Shown: positions 35,036 through 44,572, counted from the stretch's first letter. The stretch: 64,000 nucleotides of DNA from Scleromatobacter sp964418745 (GCA_964418745.1 CAYQMX010000006.1:62001-126000); one strand, 5' to 3'. Made by a program: numbers and translations. Notes: generated by a model not told the origin, from the letters alone.

Positions 35036-36403
35036 GTTCTTGACCGTCGCGGACTCGCCTGAAACCGCAACGCCTCGTTCCTGCAGCCATTTCGAGGCGG
35101 TTGTCCCGAGAGGTCCTTTGCGTCTTGTCCTGACCATCTCCGCCAGTCGGTCGAAGTAGGCGAGTACCTTGTCAGGCGGGCCGGAGTCCACAGCCACTCC
35201 ACGAACGCCAGTCTCGACATCCTGTCCGAAGACGAGTTCATCCGAGAAGCGTTCGGCGGCGACGTCTACTGCCTCCTTGACCGTCGCTGGCTGCAGTGCT
35301 GAGTCGGGCTCGATTTCCGAGACGTCAGGCGCCTTCCATTGCAGCGACAACTGAAGGTCGGCAACCTGTGCCTCAAGGTCTTGGGTACGAGCCGTGAGTT
35401 CGTCGCGAGCTTGACGGAGCTGAGCATTCTCCTCGGAGTAGCTCTTTGCGAGCCCCTCCCAGTCGTTGTCGTCGAGAAGAGGACGTCGCTCCTGCTCCGC
35501 AACACGCTCAGAGTGTGCGTTTCGAATCGCCGCAAGGGTGGGCGGTTCAGGGACGGCAAACGCTGACAGCCCAAGTAGCAGCTGACGTAGTTGTCGCTTG
35601 AGACGTGCGGCGGCACTGTCAGCGTTTGGAACGTTCGCAAGAATCGAAGCGCGAGTCCAGAGCGGATTTTGTGTGGCACGGCTACCGGCCTGCAATCCTG
35701 GCCAGTACAACCTCACGGCGCCGTTAAAGCATGACCATTCCTGACCGCGCCGCGAAGTAATTTCCCAGGAAGCTCCTGCCTCCAAGGTCACTACGAGAGC
35801 TACGCCAACGAGGTCGGAGGCCAATTCGCGGGGGAAGGCCTCGGTCAGGTACTTGCCTTCGTACGCGGATAGGGCCACGACAGGAAGATTGCGCTGCGGA
35901 TACCATATAACGCTCTCCAGTGCCCGTCCATCCGCTGCACTCGAATAGGCCAGGGGCGTCGCCCTTAGCGTTGCCGCTCCAACGCGCCAGTCGTCGAAGC
36001 GCGAAACCACGTTTGCGACCAGTTGAGGACGTCGGATGTCCAAGCGCATGGGGCCAACTTGGTAGGCGTCACCTGCGGCTTGTAGCTCGACGTAGACGAC
36101 AACCTGGTCAGACAGAGCCGCTACGGAGACCTGGGTGCGAAGCCGCGCGCTCCCCGTGGGCTCCGTGAGCGTATGGTCTTCAACCGTTCCCTCGCCCGAC
36201 GTCCAGCTGGTACAGCTGTAGGTCGCTACACGACCATCTGAGAGCACCAGCTCTCGTGTTCCTTCGGCATCGCGCATGGCGCCTTTGGTCGCAAGCCACT
36301 CGGCAACAAGTTGGCTCACGGCTTCGAAGCGTGCACGGACATCGTCGCGGTCCAAGACGCCCGAGAACAAAACGTACCCAGCTACTTTTCTCATTTCGCT
36401 CAC
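34862..36403 (-). CDS. Coiled-coil protein paired with helicase-nuclease
   Basis: The 513-residue protein is not recognised. Residues 1-300 are beta-rich (YVLFSGVLDRDDVRARFEAV at the start, ESVIWYPQRNLPVVALSAYE, LVGVALVVTLEAGASWEI). A coiled coil spans about 325-365 (LAKSYSEENAQLRQARDELT). A C-terminal alpha/beta domain (about 385-513) ends in HPDRCVRIYYEYDEALGKA. It begins 13 bp after the stop of the 1523-residue helicase-nuclease, on the same strand, so the two should form one operon and probably one complex. No catalytic residues stand out. Confidence 0.75.
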   Translation of the reverse strand: MSEMRKVAGYVLFSGVLDRDDVRARFEAVSQLVAEWLATKGAMRDAEGTRELVLSDGRVATYSCTSWTSGEGTVEDHTLTEPTGSARLRTQVSVAALSDQVVVYVELQAAGDAYQVGPMRLDIRRPQLVANVVSRFDDWRVGAATLRATPLAYSSAADGRALESVIWYPQRNLPVVALSAYEGKYLTEAFPRELASDLVGVALVVTLEAGASWEITSRRGQEWSCFNGAVRLYWPGLQAGSRATQNPLWTRASILANVPNADSAAARLKRQLRQLLLGLSAFAVPEPPTLAAIRNAHSERVAEQERRPLLDDNDWEGLAKSYSEENAQLRQARDELTARTQDLEAQVADLQLSLQWKAPDVSEIEPDSALQPATVKEAVDVAAERFSDELVFGQDVETGVRGVAVDSGPPDKVLAYFDRLAEMVRTRRKGPLGTTASKWLQERGVAVSGESATVKNSVDEQRRRTWHDGKGKRVFDLHLKPTDGTHPDRCVRIYYEYDEALGKAVIGWVGRHP

Positions 36404-36416
36404 CCCTCCCGGAAAA

Positions 36417-39400
36417 TCACTTCACCGAGGCAATCGCTTCTTCTAACGCCTTGGCTGTCGCGTCGTTTGCGGATTCGGGTTCGGGAAGACGCCAGGTCCG
36501 AAGCTCCACCAAGGACGGCACTCGCTCCAACGCACCCAGCGGCTCGATTCCCATCACTGTCAGGCGGTCCAGAAGCTCTTCAAGCACTTCATCTTTGCGG
36601 AGCGACCAGGTCGATGCAAAACATCTCCAGAAGGTCCAGCCGGCGCGCTCGAGAACGCGTTGTCGCCGCATGTCGGCCGCCCAGCGGTCTGGGCCATGGA
36701 ATTCGTCGCCGTCGCATTCGATGGCCAGGCGCGTGTCGTTCGCGCCTTCGACCACCATGTCGATTCGGAACGAGCCGGCCTTGACCTGCGGGACGACTCG
36801 GTAGCCGCGCTCGAAGAGCTTGGTGTAGACCTGCTTCTCGAAGCCCGACTCGCAGAGCTCGATGAGGCTCTTGGACTCGTCCGCGGTGGCATCGATGGGT
36901 TTGCTGAAGTGACCCAGCAGGCCTCGCCGCAGATTGTCCGCGGGCGAGAGGTGCGCCATCTCGACGGAACGCACCAAGTACATACGGTCACGGGCGCGGC
37001 TGGCCGCCACGTTGTAGCGTTGCTCGAACATGTTCCCGGCAGTCGCGCGGCAGTTGTCAGGCCCAACGACCAACGAAAGGAAGATTATGTCGCGCTCGCT
37101 GCCCTGGAAGTAACGAGCATCTCCGCACCCGAACTTTCGCGTGCGCAACTCGTTGGCATCGCAGCGCTGACGAACGACGCTGTCGATGAGCTTCGCTTGG
37201 CCTGGGCCGAGCAGCGAGACCACGCCAATCGTGCGGCCGGCGTACAGCGGGTCGAGCAGGAGCGCCTCGATTTCGCTCGCAATCGCTTCTGCCTCGAGCT
37301 TGTTCTCGTCCTTGACGTTACGCGAGCCGCCCTCGACGAAGATGTCCACCAGCGGCGGGTCGATGCGCTCCGACGCTTTCGGGATGCGAAGCGGCTGGAT
37401 GAAGTTGTCGTAGAACGTTCGGTTGCTGTACGCGATGATGGGCGGCACACACCGGAAGTGCTCCCGCAGCATGACCTTGTGGGCTGCGAAGACAGTCGAC
37501 GCTAAGTCGTAGAGCGACTTCTCAGGCGTCAAGACGGCCGAGAAAGGCTGGTTGGCCAGGAAACGGTCCTTCAGCTCCTGGATGCGCACCGACGACATGA
37601 AGCCGCCGTCCGGCGAGACCTGCTTGTCGTCACCGACGACGAGAATCTTCTTGCCGCGGAGCACCGCAGGCAGCGCCCACAGGTCGGACTGGCTCGCCTC
37701 GTCGACGATGACCAGGTCGAACGCGCCCAATTGGGCCGGTAGCGTCTCAGAAACCTTGGCATGGCTCATGACCCAGCACGGCACGGCGCCTTGGGCATCG
37801 TGCATCGCCTTCTGCGCGTCGCGGCGGTGGCGAGTCGCGTTGGGCCCAGTTCCCATCCCGATGCGGCGAACCGCCGTGCGGTATGTCTCGAGCGCCGAGA
37901 GCACCTTGGGCGAGGCGCCGAGCTTGGTCGCCAGCCAGGCGGCCTTGGAGACGACGCTTTCGTACAGCTTGGCCAGGCCTCGCTCAAGGTCGCGGCGACG
38001 AGCGGAGAGGGTGCGGAGCTCCTCGCGCGCTTCGATGGAGTCGAGGTGCGATTTGACCCGAGCCCAGTTCCAGGCGTCTCGCCAGGTGACGGGGAACGTT
38101 GCATCGTCGCCGGCGGCCGTGACGGCCTGCTTGCGCAGTCGGGCGGCAAACTTTGGCGCGCCTGCTTGTTCGATACGCGCGGCCGAGTCCCGAACGGTAG
38201 CCAGCTCCTGGGAGAGCCCTTCAATGCGGCGAACCTCGGCCAGCAGCTCGGCATACATGGCCACGGCGCGCTCAGGCGGAACATCCTTGTTGCCCAGCGT
38301 GTGGTCGACGAAGTTGCGAAGCCCGACGGTGATGGGGCCGAAGGTTCCTGCCAGCTTCTCCTGCAGCGTCGCGAGCTTCATCGCGGCAGATGCGAGGTCA
38401 GCCCGCGTGAGGTGGCTGCGAAGGTGCTTCTCGACCGACCGCAGGTCCTGCGACGTTCCTCGCAGTTGCTGGAGCGGAGGCGTCATGAACACCATAGTCC
38501 CAGAGCGCTGCAGGTTGTTGTCGAAGGTCGTGGCTAAACGATGGGCTTTCTTCGCGTTCACTGACAGCCGCTCGATGCGGCGCAGAGCGGGAACGCCGCC
38601 TTCAACGGTCGGGACGGAGAGCAACCCAGCGAACTGGTTCCAACGCACGCTAAACGACAGCACCTTCTCGTGCAGGTTCACGTACCGGTGGATGTGCTTC
38701 CAATCGTCGGCCGAGGCGGGCACGAGACCAGCAACCTTGACGCCCTGCAGCGCCTCCTTGGCGTCTCCCGCTCCGAAGCTGATGAAGCCAAACGGCTTGC
38801 CCGTTTCCGCACCGCGGGCAATGGCCTCGCGCGCCTTTGGCGACGCCAAGACCGCATCGGGTGCATCGACCGGCCGCTTCAGGAACTCAGCACGAGCTGC
38901 AATGAGGTCTTCGATTTCCCCGAACAGGGCCTCGAGCGCTTCGCGTTCGCTGGCGTACTCATCACTGCGGCACTTCTTTCGCAGGTCTTCCGTCCAGAGC
39001 TGCTCCGAAGCCTCGAGGTCAGCGGCCAAGGTTGCCGCAGCCTCAACATGAGCCAACATCGTTCGAGCGGCCTGGAGAACCTCCGGCGTTGAAGCCCGAA
39101 GCGCCAGAAGCTTGCCCTGCGCCTCGGTTGCTTCAATCTCCCGCATGTCGACGAGAACCTGGTGAAGCGCACCTACTTCCGCCGCAGGCAGCAGAGCCGA
39201 GCTAGAGGGAACGCGCACGGAGGTGTAGACCAAATCGGCACTGAGCCGGCGCCGGGCTTCGCGCAGGCGTGCAGCCTCGTCGGCGTTCAATGCCGGTGCG
39301 TTTGCCCGGTCGAGAGTGACCTCGTCATCGAACCAACCGTGCTTCTCCGCGCCGGAGAGCACGAGCTCGGCCATCTTCTGCGCGCGCATCTCGACACCGT

Positions 39401-40988
39401 CGACCTCGACGTTCGACAACTGCGACAGAGCAATCTCGTCGACGCGGCGGTCGATGTTGCCAAGCTCCGCATGCGCACGGTCGATGGCGCTGTGGTCAGT
39501 CTGAATCTGCGTGCGGACGACGTCTGGATTGAGCTGCGAGACGTTGTGGATGATGGCTTCGATGGAGGTCTGGAACTGGCGCATGCCCTCCCGGTCGCCT
39601 GACAGCAACGCCACAGTCAGAGGTCGAACCTCCTCCGGAATCTTGGACTGCAGGACTTCCAGGGCTTGTTCGCCCTTGGCCGTCACGAGCACCTTCTTGC
39701 CGGACGCCAAGTAGTGGCAGACGATGTTGGCAATCGTATGTGTCTTGCCGGTTCCCGGTGGCCCCTGCACCGACACACCGTCCGACCGCTCGAGCTGCTC
39801 GACGATGGTGACCTGCTCATGGTTGTAGGGAAGCGGAAAATAGAGCTCGCGCGGCTGGCTTGCTCCGTCTGCTCCGCCCGAGCCACCCGAGCCGCCAGAC
39901 AGGCCTCGGAAGGTGACCGCCGAATACGTCATCTGCTCGTCGGATGGCGGGGTGACGAAGGCAAGGGGACCCTGGGGAATCGGGGCGTTCTCGTCCAGTC
40001 GCTTCTTCAGGCGCTCGATGTCTTCGTGCAGATAGTTGTTCGACCTGGGACGGGCGAGCAGCACCCATGCGTCGGAAACGATAAGGTCGGGTCCAGCGGT
40101 GGGAAATACGCCGTCGGTCTGGACGAAGCGGCCCTTCTCATGGAGGTTGCCCGCGATGAGCTTGAGCAGATGCTCGAAGCTTCCGGGGTCGAACGGAGAA
40201 ACGGGGCGGTCAGCACTCTTGGCGAGCGCCTCACGCGCGGTGTTCTCCACTTCAGCCGTAGCTTGCACCTGGCAGGCAGCGAAGGCGTCGAACTCAAGGC
40301 GCGGGTCGACGGCGCGCGGGCGGACAAGGATGGCTAGCGAGTCGTCGTCAACGGCCAGTTCGACCGCTTGGGTGATGACCGGGTACTGGAAGTCAACGCT
40401 AGACGCGCCGGCCTTCTCCGCGAATCCCAGCTTCCAGGCGGCAACGCCAACGCCCCAGACAAGCTCATGGGGCTTTGCAGTCTCCTCGGACTCCAACTGC
40501 TGCTTGATGGCAAACAGGTCGCCGTACAGCGCAATGGTCTTGCGCTGCGGCTTCTCACCCTCCGCCCATGCGTTCCAGAGCGGTGTGTATTGCGCGAGGG
40601 CCTCGATGGCGACCGAGCGGGTGTTCGTCTCAAGGGTTGCCTGCTGTTCGGGCGTGCGCTGGGTCGAGCCAGCTGCGAGCATGCGCTTCAGGGCGGTCTC
40701 ATCGAGACGCGGGACAGCACCGGATGGGTCATCGCCGACGACAATGACTGCCTTGAATCGCTCGTCGGCCACGATGGGAGGCTTGTCCGCATCGAGCCGT
40801 GCGACTTGCATCCACAGGTGGTCGCCTTCGAGCTTGATATCGAAGTCGACGCCGGGCAGCCCCTGGAGCGAGGGGCGACTGCGAAGGAAGCCGTCGTGCT
40901 TGCCGAGGCGGAAGCCGAGCGGGTTGATGTCCTTGTCCTGCTCGAGGACGTAGTCAAGAAGACTGGAGAGAAGGTCGCGAGCGCTCAA
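36417..40988 (-). CDS. SF1 helicase (COG1112-like) with C-terminal Vsr/DUF559-like nuclease
   Basis: The 1523-residue protein has an N-terminal region of about 390 residues (DUF4011-like placement), then a split SF1 helicase. Walker A GPPGTGKT lies near 406, a long helical insertion spans about 500-1070, DEAS box FDLVIVDEASQSDLW is near 1092, and VVGDDKQVSP follows. Later motifs are EHFRCVPPIIAYSN, QGSERDIIFLSL and NVAASRARDRMYLVRS. The last 140 residues are a Vsr/DUF559-type endonuclease (FEKQVYTKLFERGYRVVPQV, then LAIECDGDEFHG and ERAGWTFWRCFA). The start is TTG at 40988, with GGGAG 7 bp upstream; no in-frame ATG fits. Large SF1 helicase-nuclease fusions of this type occur in several anti-phage systems. 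Confidence 0.88.
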   Translation of the reverse strand: MSARDLLSSLLDYVLEQDKDINPLGFRLGKHDGFLRSRPSLQGLPGVDFDIKLEGDHLWMQVARLDADKPPIVADERFKAVIVVGDDPSGAVPRLDETALKRMLAAGSTQRTPEQQATLETNTRSVAIEALAQYTPLWNAWAEGEKPQRKTIALYGDLFAIKQQLESEETAKPHELVWGVGVAAWKLGFAEKAGASSVDFQYPVITQAVELAVDDDSLAILVRPRAVDPRLEFDAFAACQVQATAEVENTAREALAKSADRPVSPFDPGSFEHLLKLIAGNLHEKGRFVQTDGVFPTAGPDLIVSDAWVLLARPRSNNYLHEDIERLKKRLDENAPIPQGPLAFVTPPSDEQMTYSAVTFRGLSGGSGGSGGADGASQPRELYFPLPYNHEQVTIVEQLERSDGVSVQGPPGTGKTHTIANIVCHYLASGKKVLVTAKGEQALEVLQSKIPEEVRPLTVALLSGDREGMRQFQTSIEAIIHNVSQLNPDVVRTQIQTDHSAIDRAHAELGNIDRRVDEIALSQLSNVEVDGVEMRAQKMAELVLSGAEKHGWFDDEVTLDRANAPALNADEAARLREARRRLSADLVYTSVRVPSSSALLPAAEVGALHQVLVDMREIEATEAQGKLLALRASTPEVLQAARTMLAHVEAAATLAADLEASEQLWTEDLRKKCRSDEYASEREALEALFGEIEDLIAARAEFLKRPVDAPDAVLASPKAREAIARGAETGKPFGFISFGAGDAKEALQGVKVAGLVPASADDWKHIHRYVNLHEKVLSFSVRWNQFAGLLSVPTVEGGVPALRRIERLSVNAKKAHRLATTFDNNLQRSGTMVFMTPPLQQLRGTSQDLRSVEKHLRSHLTRADLASAAMKLATLQEKLAGTFGPITVGLRNFVDHTLGNKDVPPERAVAMYAELLAEVRRIEGLSQELATVRDSAARIEQAGAPKFAARLRKQAVTAAGDDATFPVTWRDAWNWARVKSHLDSIEAREELRTLSARRRDLERGLAKLYESVVSKAAWLATKLGASPKVLSALETYRTAVRRIGMGTGPNATRHRRDAQKAMHDAQGAVPCWVMSHAKVSETLPAQLGAFDLVIVDEASQSDLWALPAVLRGKKILVVGDDKQVSPDGGFMSSVRIQELKDRFLANQPFSAVLTPEKSLYDLASTVFAAHKVMLREHFRCVPPIIAYSNRTFYDNFIQPLRIPKASERIDPPLVDIFVEGGSRNVKDENKLEAEAIASEIEALLLDPLYAGRTIGVVSLLGPGQAKLIDSVVRQRCDANELRTRKFGCGDARYFQGSERDIIFLSLVVGPDNCRATAGNMFEQRYNVAASRARDRMYLVRSVEMAHLSPADNLRRGLLGHFSKPIDATADESKSLIELCESGFEKQVYTKLFERGYRVVPQVKAGSFRIDMVVEGANDTRLAIECDGDEFHGPDRWAADMRRQRVLERAGWTFWRCFASTWSLRKDEVLEELLDRLTVMGIEPLGALERVPSLVELRTWRLPEPESANDATAKALEEAIASVK

Positions 40989-41235
40989 CGGGTTCTCCCA
41001 TGCGCGGCAACCCGTTCGACCGTCAACGCGGGAACGCTGCGGTCCCTGGGCGCTCCTGACGCCACGACTTTTCTCATCTTCCCATCTCCCTGTACGATAT
41101 TTGACGTTACATCCAGTCTGGCGCCTTCGCAACCGCACCATGTGCGCGCGAAGCAATCGACTGAGGATTTTGAGGGGCAAATGCATGCCGGGAGCTGCTC
41201 TCCTGGGAGCGCGCTACTGGAGCGGGCAGAGAGAC

Positions 41236-41538
41236 ATGGCACTTCCACTGGAACAACCGTTCGAACTTCAGGTCGAGAGCTTTCTGCCTGCGAGCACTGC
41301 TGGGCGTCACGGAGCGGTGCACGTCAGGCCGGTCGACGGCCAAGGCGTGAGCACCGAGCTGAACGTCGAGTGCCCCGCTGCGATGAAGACGGACTACCCG
41401 GTGGGAACGCGTTTCCTGGTGAAGGTTCGATACTCGAACCGGAAAGGCGGGCCGACGTTTCTGAAGGCCCCGTATGCCTGGGGGTTCAGAGTTGTCGCGG
41501 AATCTGCCGGGAAGAGCCCCACAAAGAGCAAGCGATGA
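41236..41538 (+). CDS. Small hypothetical protein
   Basis: The 100-residue protein starts MALPLEQPFELQVESFLPAS and contains PVGTRFLVKVRYSNRKGGPT followed by APYAWGFRVV. The alternating hydrophobic pattern suggests a small beta-barrel fold, possibly OB-like. The ATG is preceded by an AGAGA stretch; further upstream sequence is open but looks noncoding. It is divergent from the helicase gene, across a 247-bp gap (40989-41235) where I see no other gene. Confidence 0.55.
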   Translation: MALPLEQPFELQVESFLPASTAGRHGAVHVRPVDGQGVSTELNVECPAAMKTDYPVGTRFLVKVRYSNRKGGPTFLKAPYAWGFRVVAESAGKSPTKSKR

Positions 41539-41626
41539 GCTGCTAGCAGGGCGCACTGCAGGGCGCGACGGCGCTGTGTGGTATTCAAAATGCAGTAGAG
41601 GATTCCGGCGCACCTGGCTGACCGCA

Positions 41627-41868
41627 GTGGCTCACGTCCTGAGCCTCGAAGCGGTTTGAATGAGCTTGCGATGAGGGTCTGGCTCCTCCCGCCGCAGTCG
41701 GCTCGACAGAGACACGGTGCAAGCCAGCCGAGCAAGAGGCTCGGAAGCGTGGTCATCGCACAAATTGGACGGCTGATTCAGGCCGGCAGCTTCTCGGCTG
41801 CGAATGGCGCAACGTAACGACAGCGACGTGGCGTGTATCTCAACCGGCATCTGGCCGGAGGTACCGCT
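41627..41868 (+). promoter_or_regulatory. Structured leader, copy A
   Basis: This 5' region closely resembles 48046-48299. Four hairpins are seen in both copies. P1 is GGCTCA/TGAGCC (41629-41634 with 41640-41645). P2 is GCTTGC/GCAAGC (41664-41669 with 41719-41724). P3 is CCGAGC/GCTCGG (41728-41733 with 41739-41744). P4 is GCAGC/GCTGC (41786-41790 with 41797-41801). A shared AGCGTGGTCATCG block lies between P3 and P4. The leader ends in GGAGGTAC 7-8 bp before the ATG of the next gene. Placement directly before a start codon points to a cis-acting RNA or a shared promoter region. No known riboswitch was recognised. Confidence 0.55.
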
Positions 41869-42372
41869 ATGTCTTCTCGCCTCTCGCGTTGCACTCCCAA
41901 TTTTCGTGCTCGCCGTCCCATCCGGCGTGAGTCCCCGCTCGGCCCTCAAGTGCCGCCGTCTGTGACCACTCGGGGCTTCGACGAACACACACTCGAAGTC
42001 CTTCTTGACCCGTCTCCGCGCCGAAACGCGCTCGTGCTTGACCTGAGCGATAGCCGCATTGCTGAGGCGCACTCGTCCAGTCCCGCAGGCGAGCGTGCAC
42101 GGACTGCTGCGTATGAGTCAGCCTACTTAGTCATGGCGTGTGTGCTGTCTCGCGAGTCTTGTGTCGGCCGAAGCCATCCCTCCCAACTCCTCGTGGAGGC
42201 TGCGGCCGACTGCCTCGGTCTGAGCCCTGACGACTGCGCGCTCGCACGAGACATGACGGGCGTCTACGGACTGCCTGGTTGGGAAACGCTCGACCTGGAG
42301 GGGGTCATCGAGTGGTCCACGCGCGTGCGGCTCGCAGCGTGCTACTTCGTGATGTTCCGGCGCCGCGCCTAA
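41869..42372 (+). CDS. Unknown protein, first gene of a leader-controlled module
   Basis: The 167-residue protein has an Arg/Pro-rich first 30 residues, then TTRGFDEHTLEVLLDPSPRR and a helical part with ERARTAAYESAYLVMACVLS and DDCALARDMTGVYGLPGWET. No family is recognised. The ATG follows GGAGGTACCGCT at the end of the structured leader. Four more genes follow on the same strand with short or overlapping junctions (42394, 42788, 43212, 44129), forming one probable operon. Confidence 0.65.
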   Translation: MSSRLSRCTPNFRARRPIRRESPLGPQVPPSVTTRGFDEHTLEVLLDPSPRRNALVLDLSDSRIAEAHSSSPAGERARTAAYESAYLVMACVLSRESCVGRSHPSQLLVEAAADCLGLSPDDCALARDMTGVYGLPGWETLDLEGVIEWSTRVRLAACYFVMFRRRA

Positions 42373-42393
42373 CCACGACTGGGAGTAGAGAAC

Positions 42394-42756
42394 ATGCCGA
42401 TTTGGATTCCTGCCACCACTGATTCGGAACCCGACCTGACGCTCTCAGGTTGGGGCCTCTTCTTGGTACTCGTTCCTGGAATCGGAACGCCAACCACTCA
42501 TGTCGCGGGCTACAACGAGCGCGGCCGTGAGGGACGGGTTTCGTCGCCCATCGAAAAGGTCGATGAGCAGAGGCGTTGCGTCGTCACGTCCACCGGTCGC
42601 GTGTATCGACTATACGGACGGCCGGGCCTTGGCTCGGAAGCATCGTACGTCTGGGCGCGGTGGCTGAGCATCTGGAACGTGGATGTCAAAGAGGACCTGT
42701 CGCTGGCAACGCTGGAAGGCTTTGAAGCGCTGCGCAGCGGAGACCAGGACGACTGA
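42394..42756 (+). CDS. Unknown 120-residue protein
   Basis: The protein looks like a small beta-rich domain: LSGWGLFLVLVPGIGTPTTH, a charged turn, CVVTSTGRVYRLYGRPGLGS and VWARWLSIWNVDVKEDLSLA. GGGAGTAGAGAAC precedes the ATG, 21 bp after the previous stop. No family is recognised. It belongs to the 41869-44572 operon. Confidence 0.65.
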   Translation: MPIWIPATTDSEPDLTLSGWGLFLVLVPGIGTPTTHVAGYNERGREGRVSSPIEKVDEQRRCVVTSTGRVYRLYGRPGLGSEASYVWARWLSIWNVDVKEDLSLATLEGFEALRSGDQDD

Positions 42757-42787
42757 GTGCGTGCGCGAGTGATTTCAGAGACGCGAC

Positions 42788-43195
42788 TTGGAGCACGTGG
42801 TGGAGCAGTGGACGTTTCAGGACGAGGAGAGGGTGCTTGCTCGAATTCGGCAAGAGTACGGACAGGCGCTCCTCGGAATGCTTCCCACCCCGGCTCGAAC
42901 GGACAGCCTGACGCTCGGCCTGTGTGAGGCCTACATGACTTTCACGCTGTTGACGCTTCGGGCAGTCCGCGCGCATCACGTGAGTCGCGTCTCCGACCGC
43001 TCGGTCGAAGAGAAGCGTCTGCTATGGAGACAGGCATGTGCGATGCGGAGTGCCTGGGGTGTGCTTCATCGTCATCTCGTCGCGCTCCAGCTCCGGGAAG
43101 TTCTGGACTGGGGGCCTCGACCGAGCGTGGAGGAGGCAGCGCTGCTGGCGGAGCGGTGTATCGAAGCCTTGACGGACAACATCGACCTTGGATGA
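42788..43195 (+). CDS. Unknown helical protein
   Basis: The 135-residue protein is mostly helical: EERVLARIRQEYGQALLGML, LCEAYMTFTLLTLRAVRAHH and MRSAWGVLHRHLVALQLREV. TTG at 42788 is used as start; GTG at 42797 is an alternative. It lies between two operon partners and ends 16 bp before the next gene. No catalytic motif is visible. Confidence 0.6.
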   Translation: MEHVVEQWTFQDEERVLARIRQEYGQALLGMLPTPARTDSLTLGLCEAYMTFTLLTLRAVRAHHVSRVSDRSVEEKRLLWRQACAMRSAWGVLHRHLVALQLREVLDWGPRPSVEEAALLAERCIEALTDNIDLG

Positions 43196-43211
43196 GGGAA
43201 GGAGGACTGAG

Positions 43212-44132
43212 ATGCCGGACAGGCTGAATGACGACGTGCTCGCGCGCTTTGACGAACTGCTCGCCGCCCTGGCGCGGTGTGACGAGCCCGACGAGCGCGC
43301 ACAACTGATTTCACGCTTCGCGTCCGACGAGGCTGTCTTCATCGAGCGGGCGGAAATCGAGTTCCTTCGAGCTCGCGACCAGGTCAGCGATGAGGAGCTC
43401 ATTGCCCGCATGCGTGCAGCACCGGACATGGGTGGGGTGATGCTCGTGCAGATGATGAAAGGCTCAGTCGCAGAGGAGAGTGCCGCGGAAAACGGCGAGC
43501 GCGGCGAGAACTATCGAAGCGCACTGTCCCTGGCTATGCTCGTCTTCCTGTCTGTCGTTCAAAGCGTGCTCGCGCTTCTCGAGCTACGGGATGGAGGGAA
43601 TGCCGGCAAGGTCGCCGCCCTCGCAGCCGGGGCGCTCGCAAGCGTGGGTCTCGGAGCCTTCGTTGGTGTGTCTTGGCTGCGCGACTTGCGTAAGCGTAGT
43701 GAGGTGTGCGAGCATCGGTCGCGGATAGTCGCCGCGTTCGACGAGTCGAACGAGCGGAGCGGGGGCAGGGCGGAGCTGGAGAGGGTCGACGTCTCCGATG
43801 CACATCTGCGGATGTCGGACGCGTTCATGAACGATGCGCTTGCTGGAGTGATGTCGCCTCGCGGGGCGTGCGACGCCGCATTCGACGCAGGCTATTTCGC
43901 GCTGCTTGGGACACTGACCTCTGACGAACGACGTGCGCTCGACCATCCGAGCGAGCGCGCAGTTGTGTTGGCGTCCCAGCGCCTCGGGCTTGATGCAAGA
44001 CTGGGTGTGGCGCTGGCGAGTATTCGGTACTCCGCGGAAGAGTGGCCCGGAGTGCCTGAGGTCATAGCTTGGGCCCAAGGTGTCCGCGAAGCAGTCTCGC
44101 GGCGCGACGCCGTCTGTGGGAGGCGGCAGTGA
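43212..44132 (+). CDS. Membrane protein with two transmembrane helices
   Basis: The 306-residue protein has a helical N-terminal cytoplasmic region (DDVLARFDELLAALARCDEP), then two transmembrane helices at about 115-165 (ALSLAMLVFLSVVQSVLALL and VAALAAGALASVGLGAFVGV), and a cytoplasmic C-terminal helical domain. GGAGG precedes the ATG. The next gene starts inside its stop codon (GTGA). In an operon of unknown proteins this would be the membrane anchor. Confidence 0.7.
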   Translation: MPDRLNDDVLARFDELLAALARCDEPDERAQLISRFASDEAVFIERAEIEFLRARDQVSDEELIARMRAAPDMGGVMLVQMMKGSVAEESAAENGERGENYRSALSLAMLVFLSVVQSVLALLELRDGGNAGKVAALAAGALASVGLGAFVGVSWLRDLRKRSEVCEHRSRIVAAFDESNERSGGRAELERVDVSDAHLRMSDAFMNDALAGVMSPRGACDAAFDAGYFALLGTLTSDERRALDHPSERAVVLASQRLGLDARLGVALASIRYSAEEWPGVPEVIAWAQGVREAVSRRDAVCGRRQ

Positions 44133-44572
44133 GGTACCAGTCCAGAACCTCTGCCATCAAGCAGCGGCTGAAGGGGTCACGCGCTGAGCGCATTCACTCG
44201 CGATACCTCCGGCGCGAACTCCGCTCGCTTGTTGGCTTAGCTGCAACCTCGTTCGGGAGAGGTCTCGCTGTGTTCCTGCGATGGCTTCATCAGCGCGCTA
44301 GGCGCCGGCGTTGGACTCGGCCGAGGCGCTGGAGGCGATTCGCAGCCACGCACGTTGAGATGTACCGGCGAAATGCTCGTCTGCATCGCATCTGCCGGCG
44401 TCGCGTTCGCAATCGGCCGCCGTCACGAGTTCACTGGGTCATCAAGGGGTACCCAAGGAGCGACCGCGTGGACGACATCTATCCGGCCTATAGGCTAGGA
44501 AAGGTGCTCTTCAGCCGACGAGCGCGGATACGCGCGTGGCTTGCATCGGAGCGAGAGAAGGGTATCGGGTGA
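44129..44572 (+). CDS. Very basic Arg-rich protein
   Basis: The 147-residue protein is extremely rich in Arg and Trp, with clusters such as HQRARRRRWTRPRRWRRF, YRRNARLHRICRRRVRNR and FSRRARIRAWLASERE. Binding to RNA, DNA or membrane phospholipid is plausible but no family is recognised. The GTG start overlaps the previous stop by 4 bp (GTGA), a strong sign of translational coupling. It is the last gene of the leader-controlled module; the following genes are convergent. Confidence 0.6.
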   Translation: MRYQSRTSAIKQRLKGSRAERIHSRYLRRELRSLVGLAATSFGRGLAVFLRWLHQRARRRRWTRPRRWRRFAATHVEMYRRNARLHRICRRRVRNRPPSRVHWVIKGYPRSDRVDDIYPAYRLGKVLFSRRARIRAWLASEREKGIG

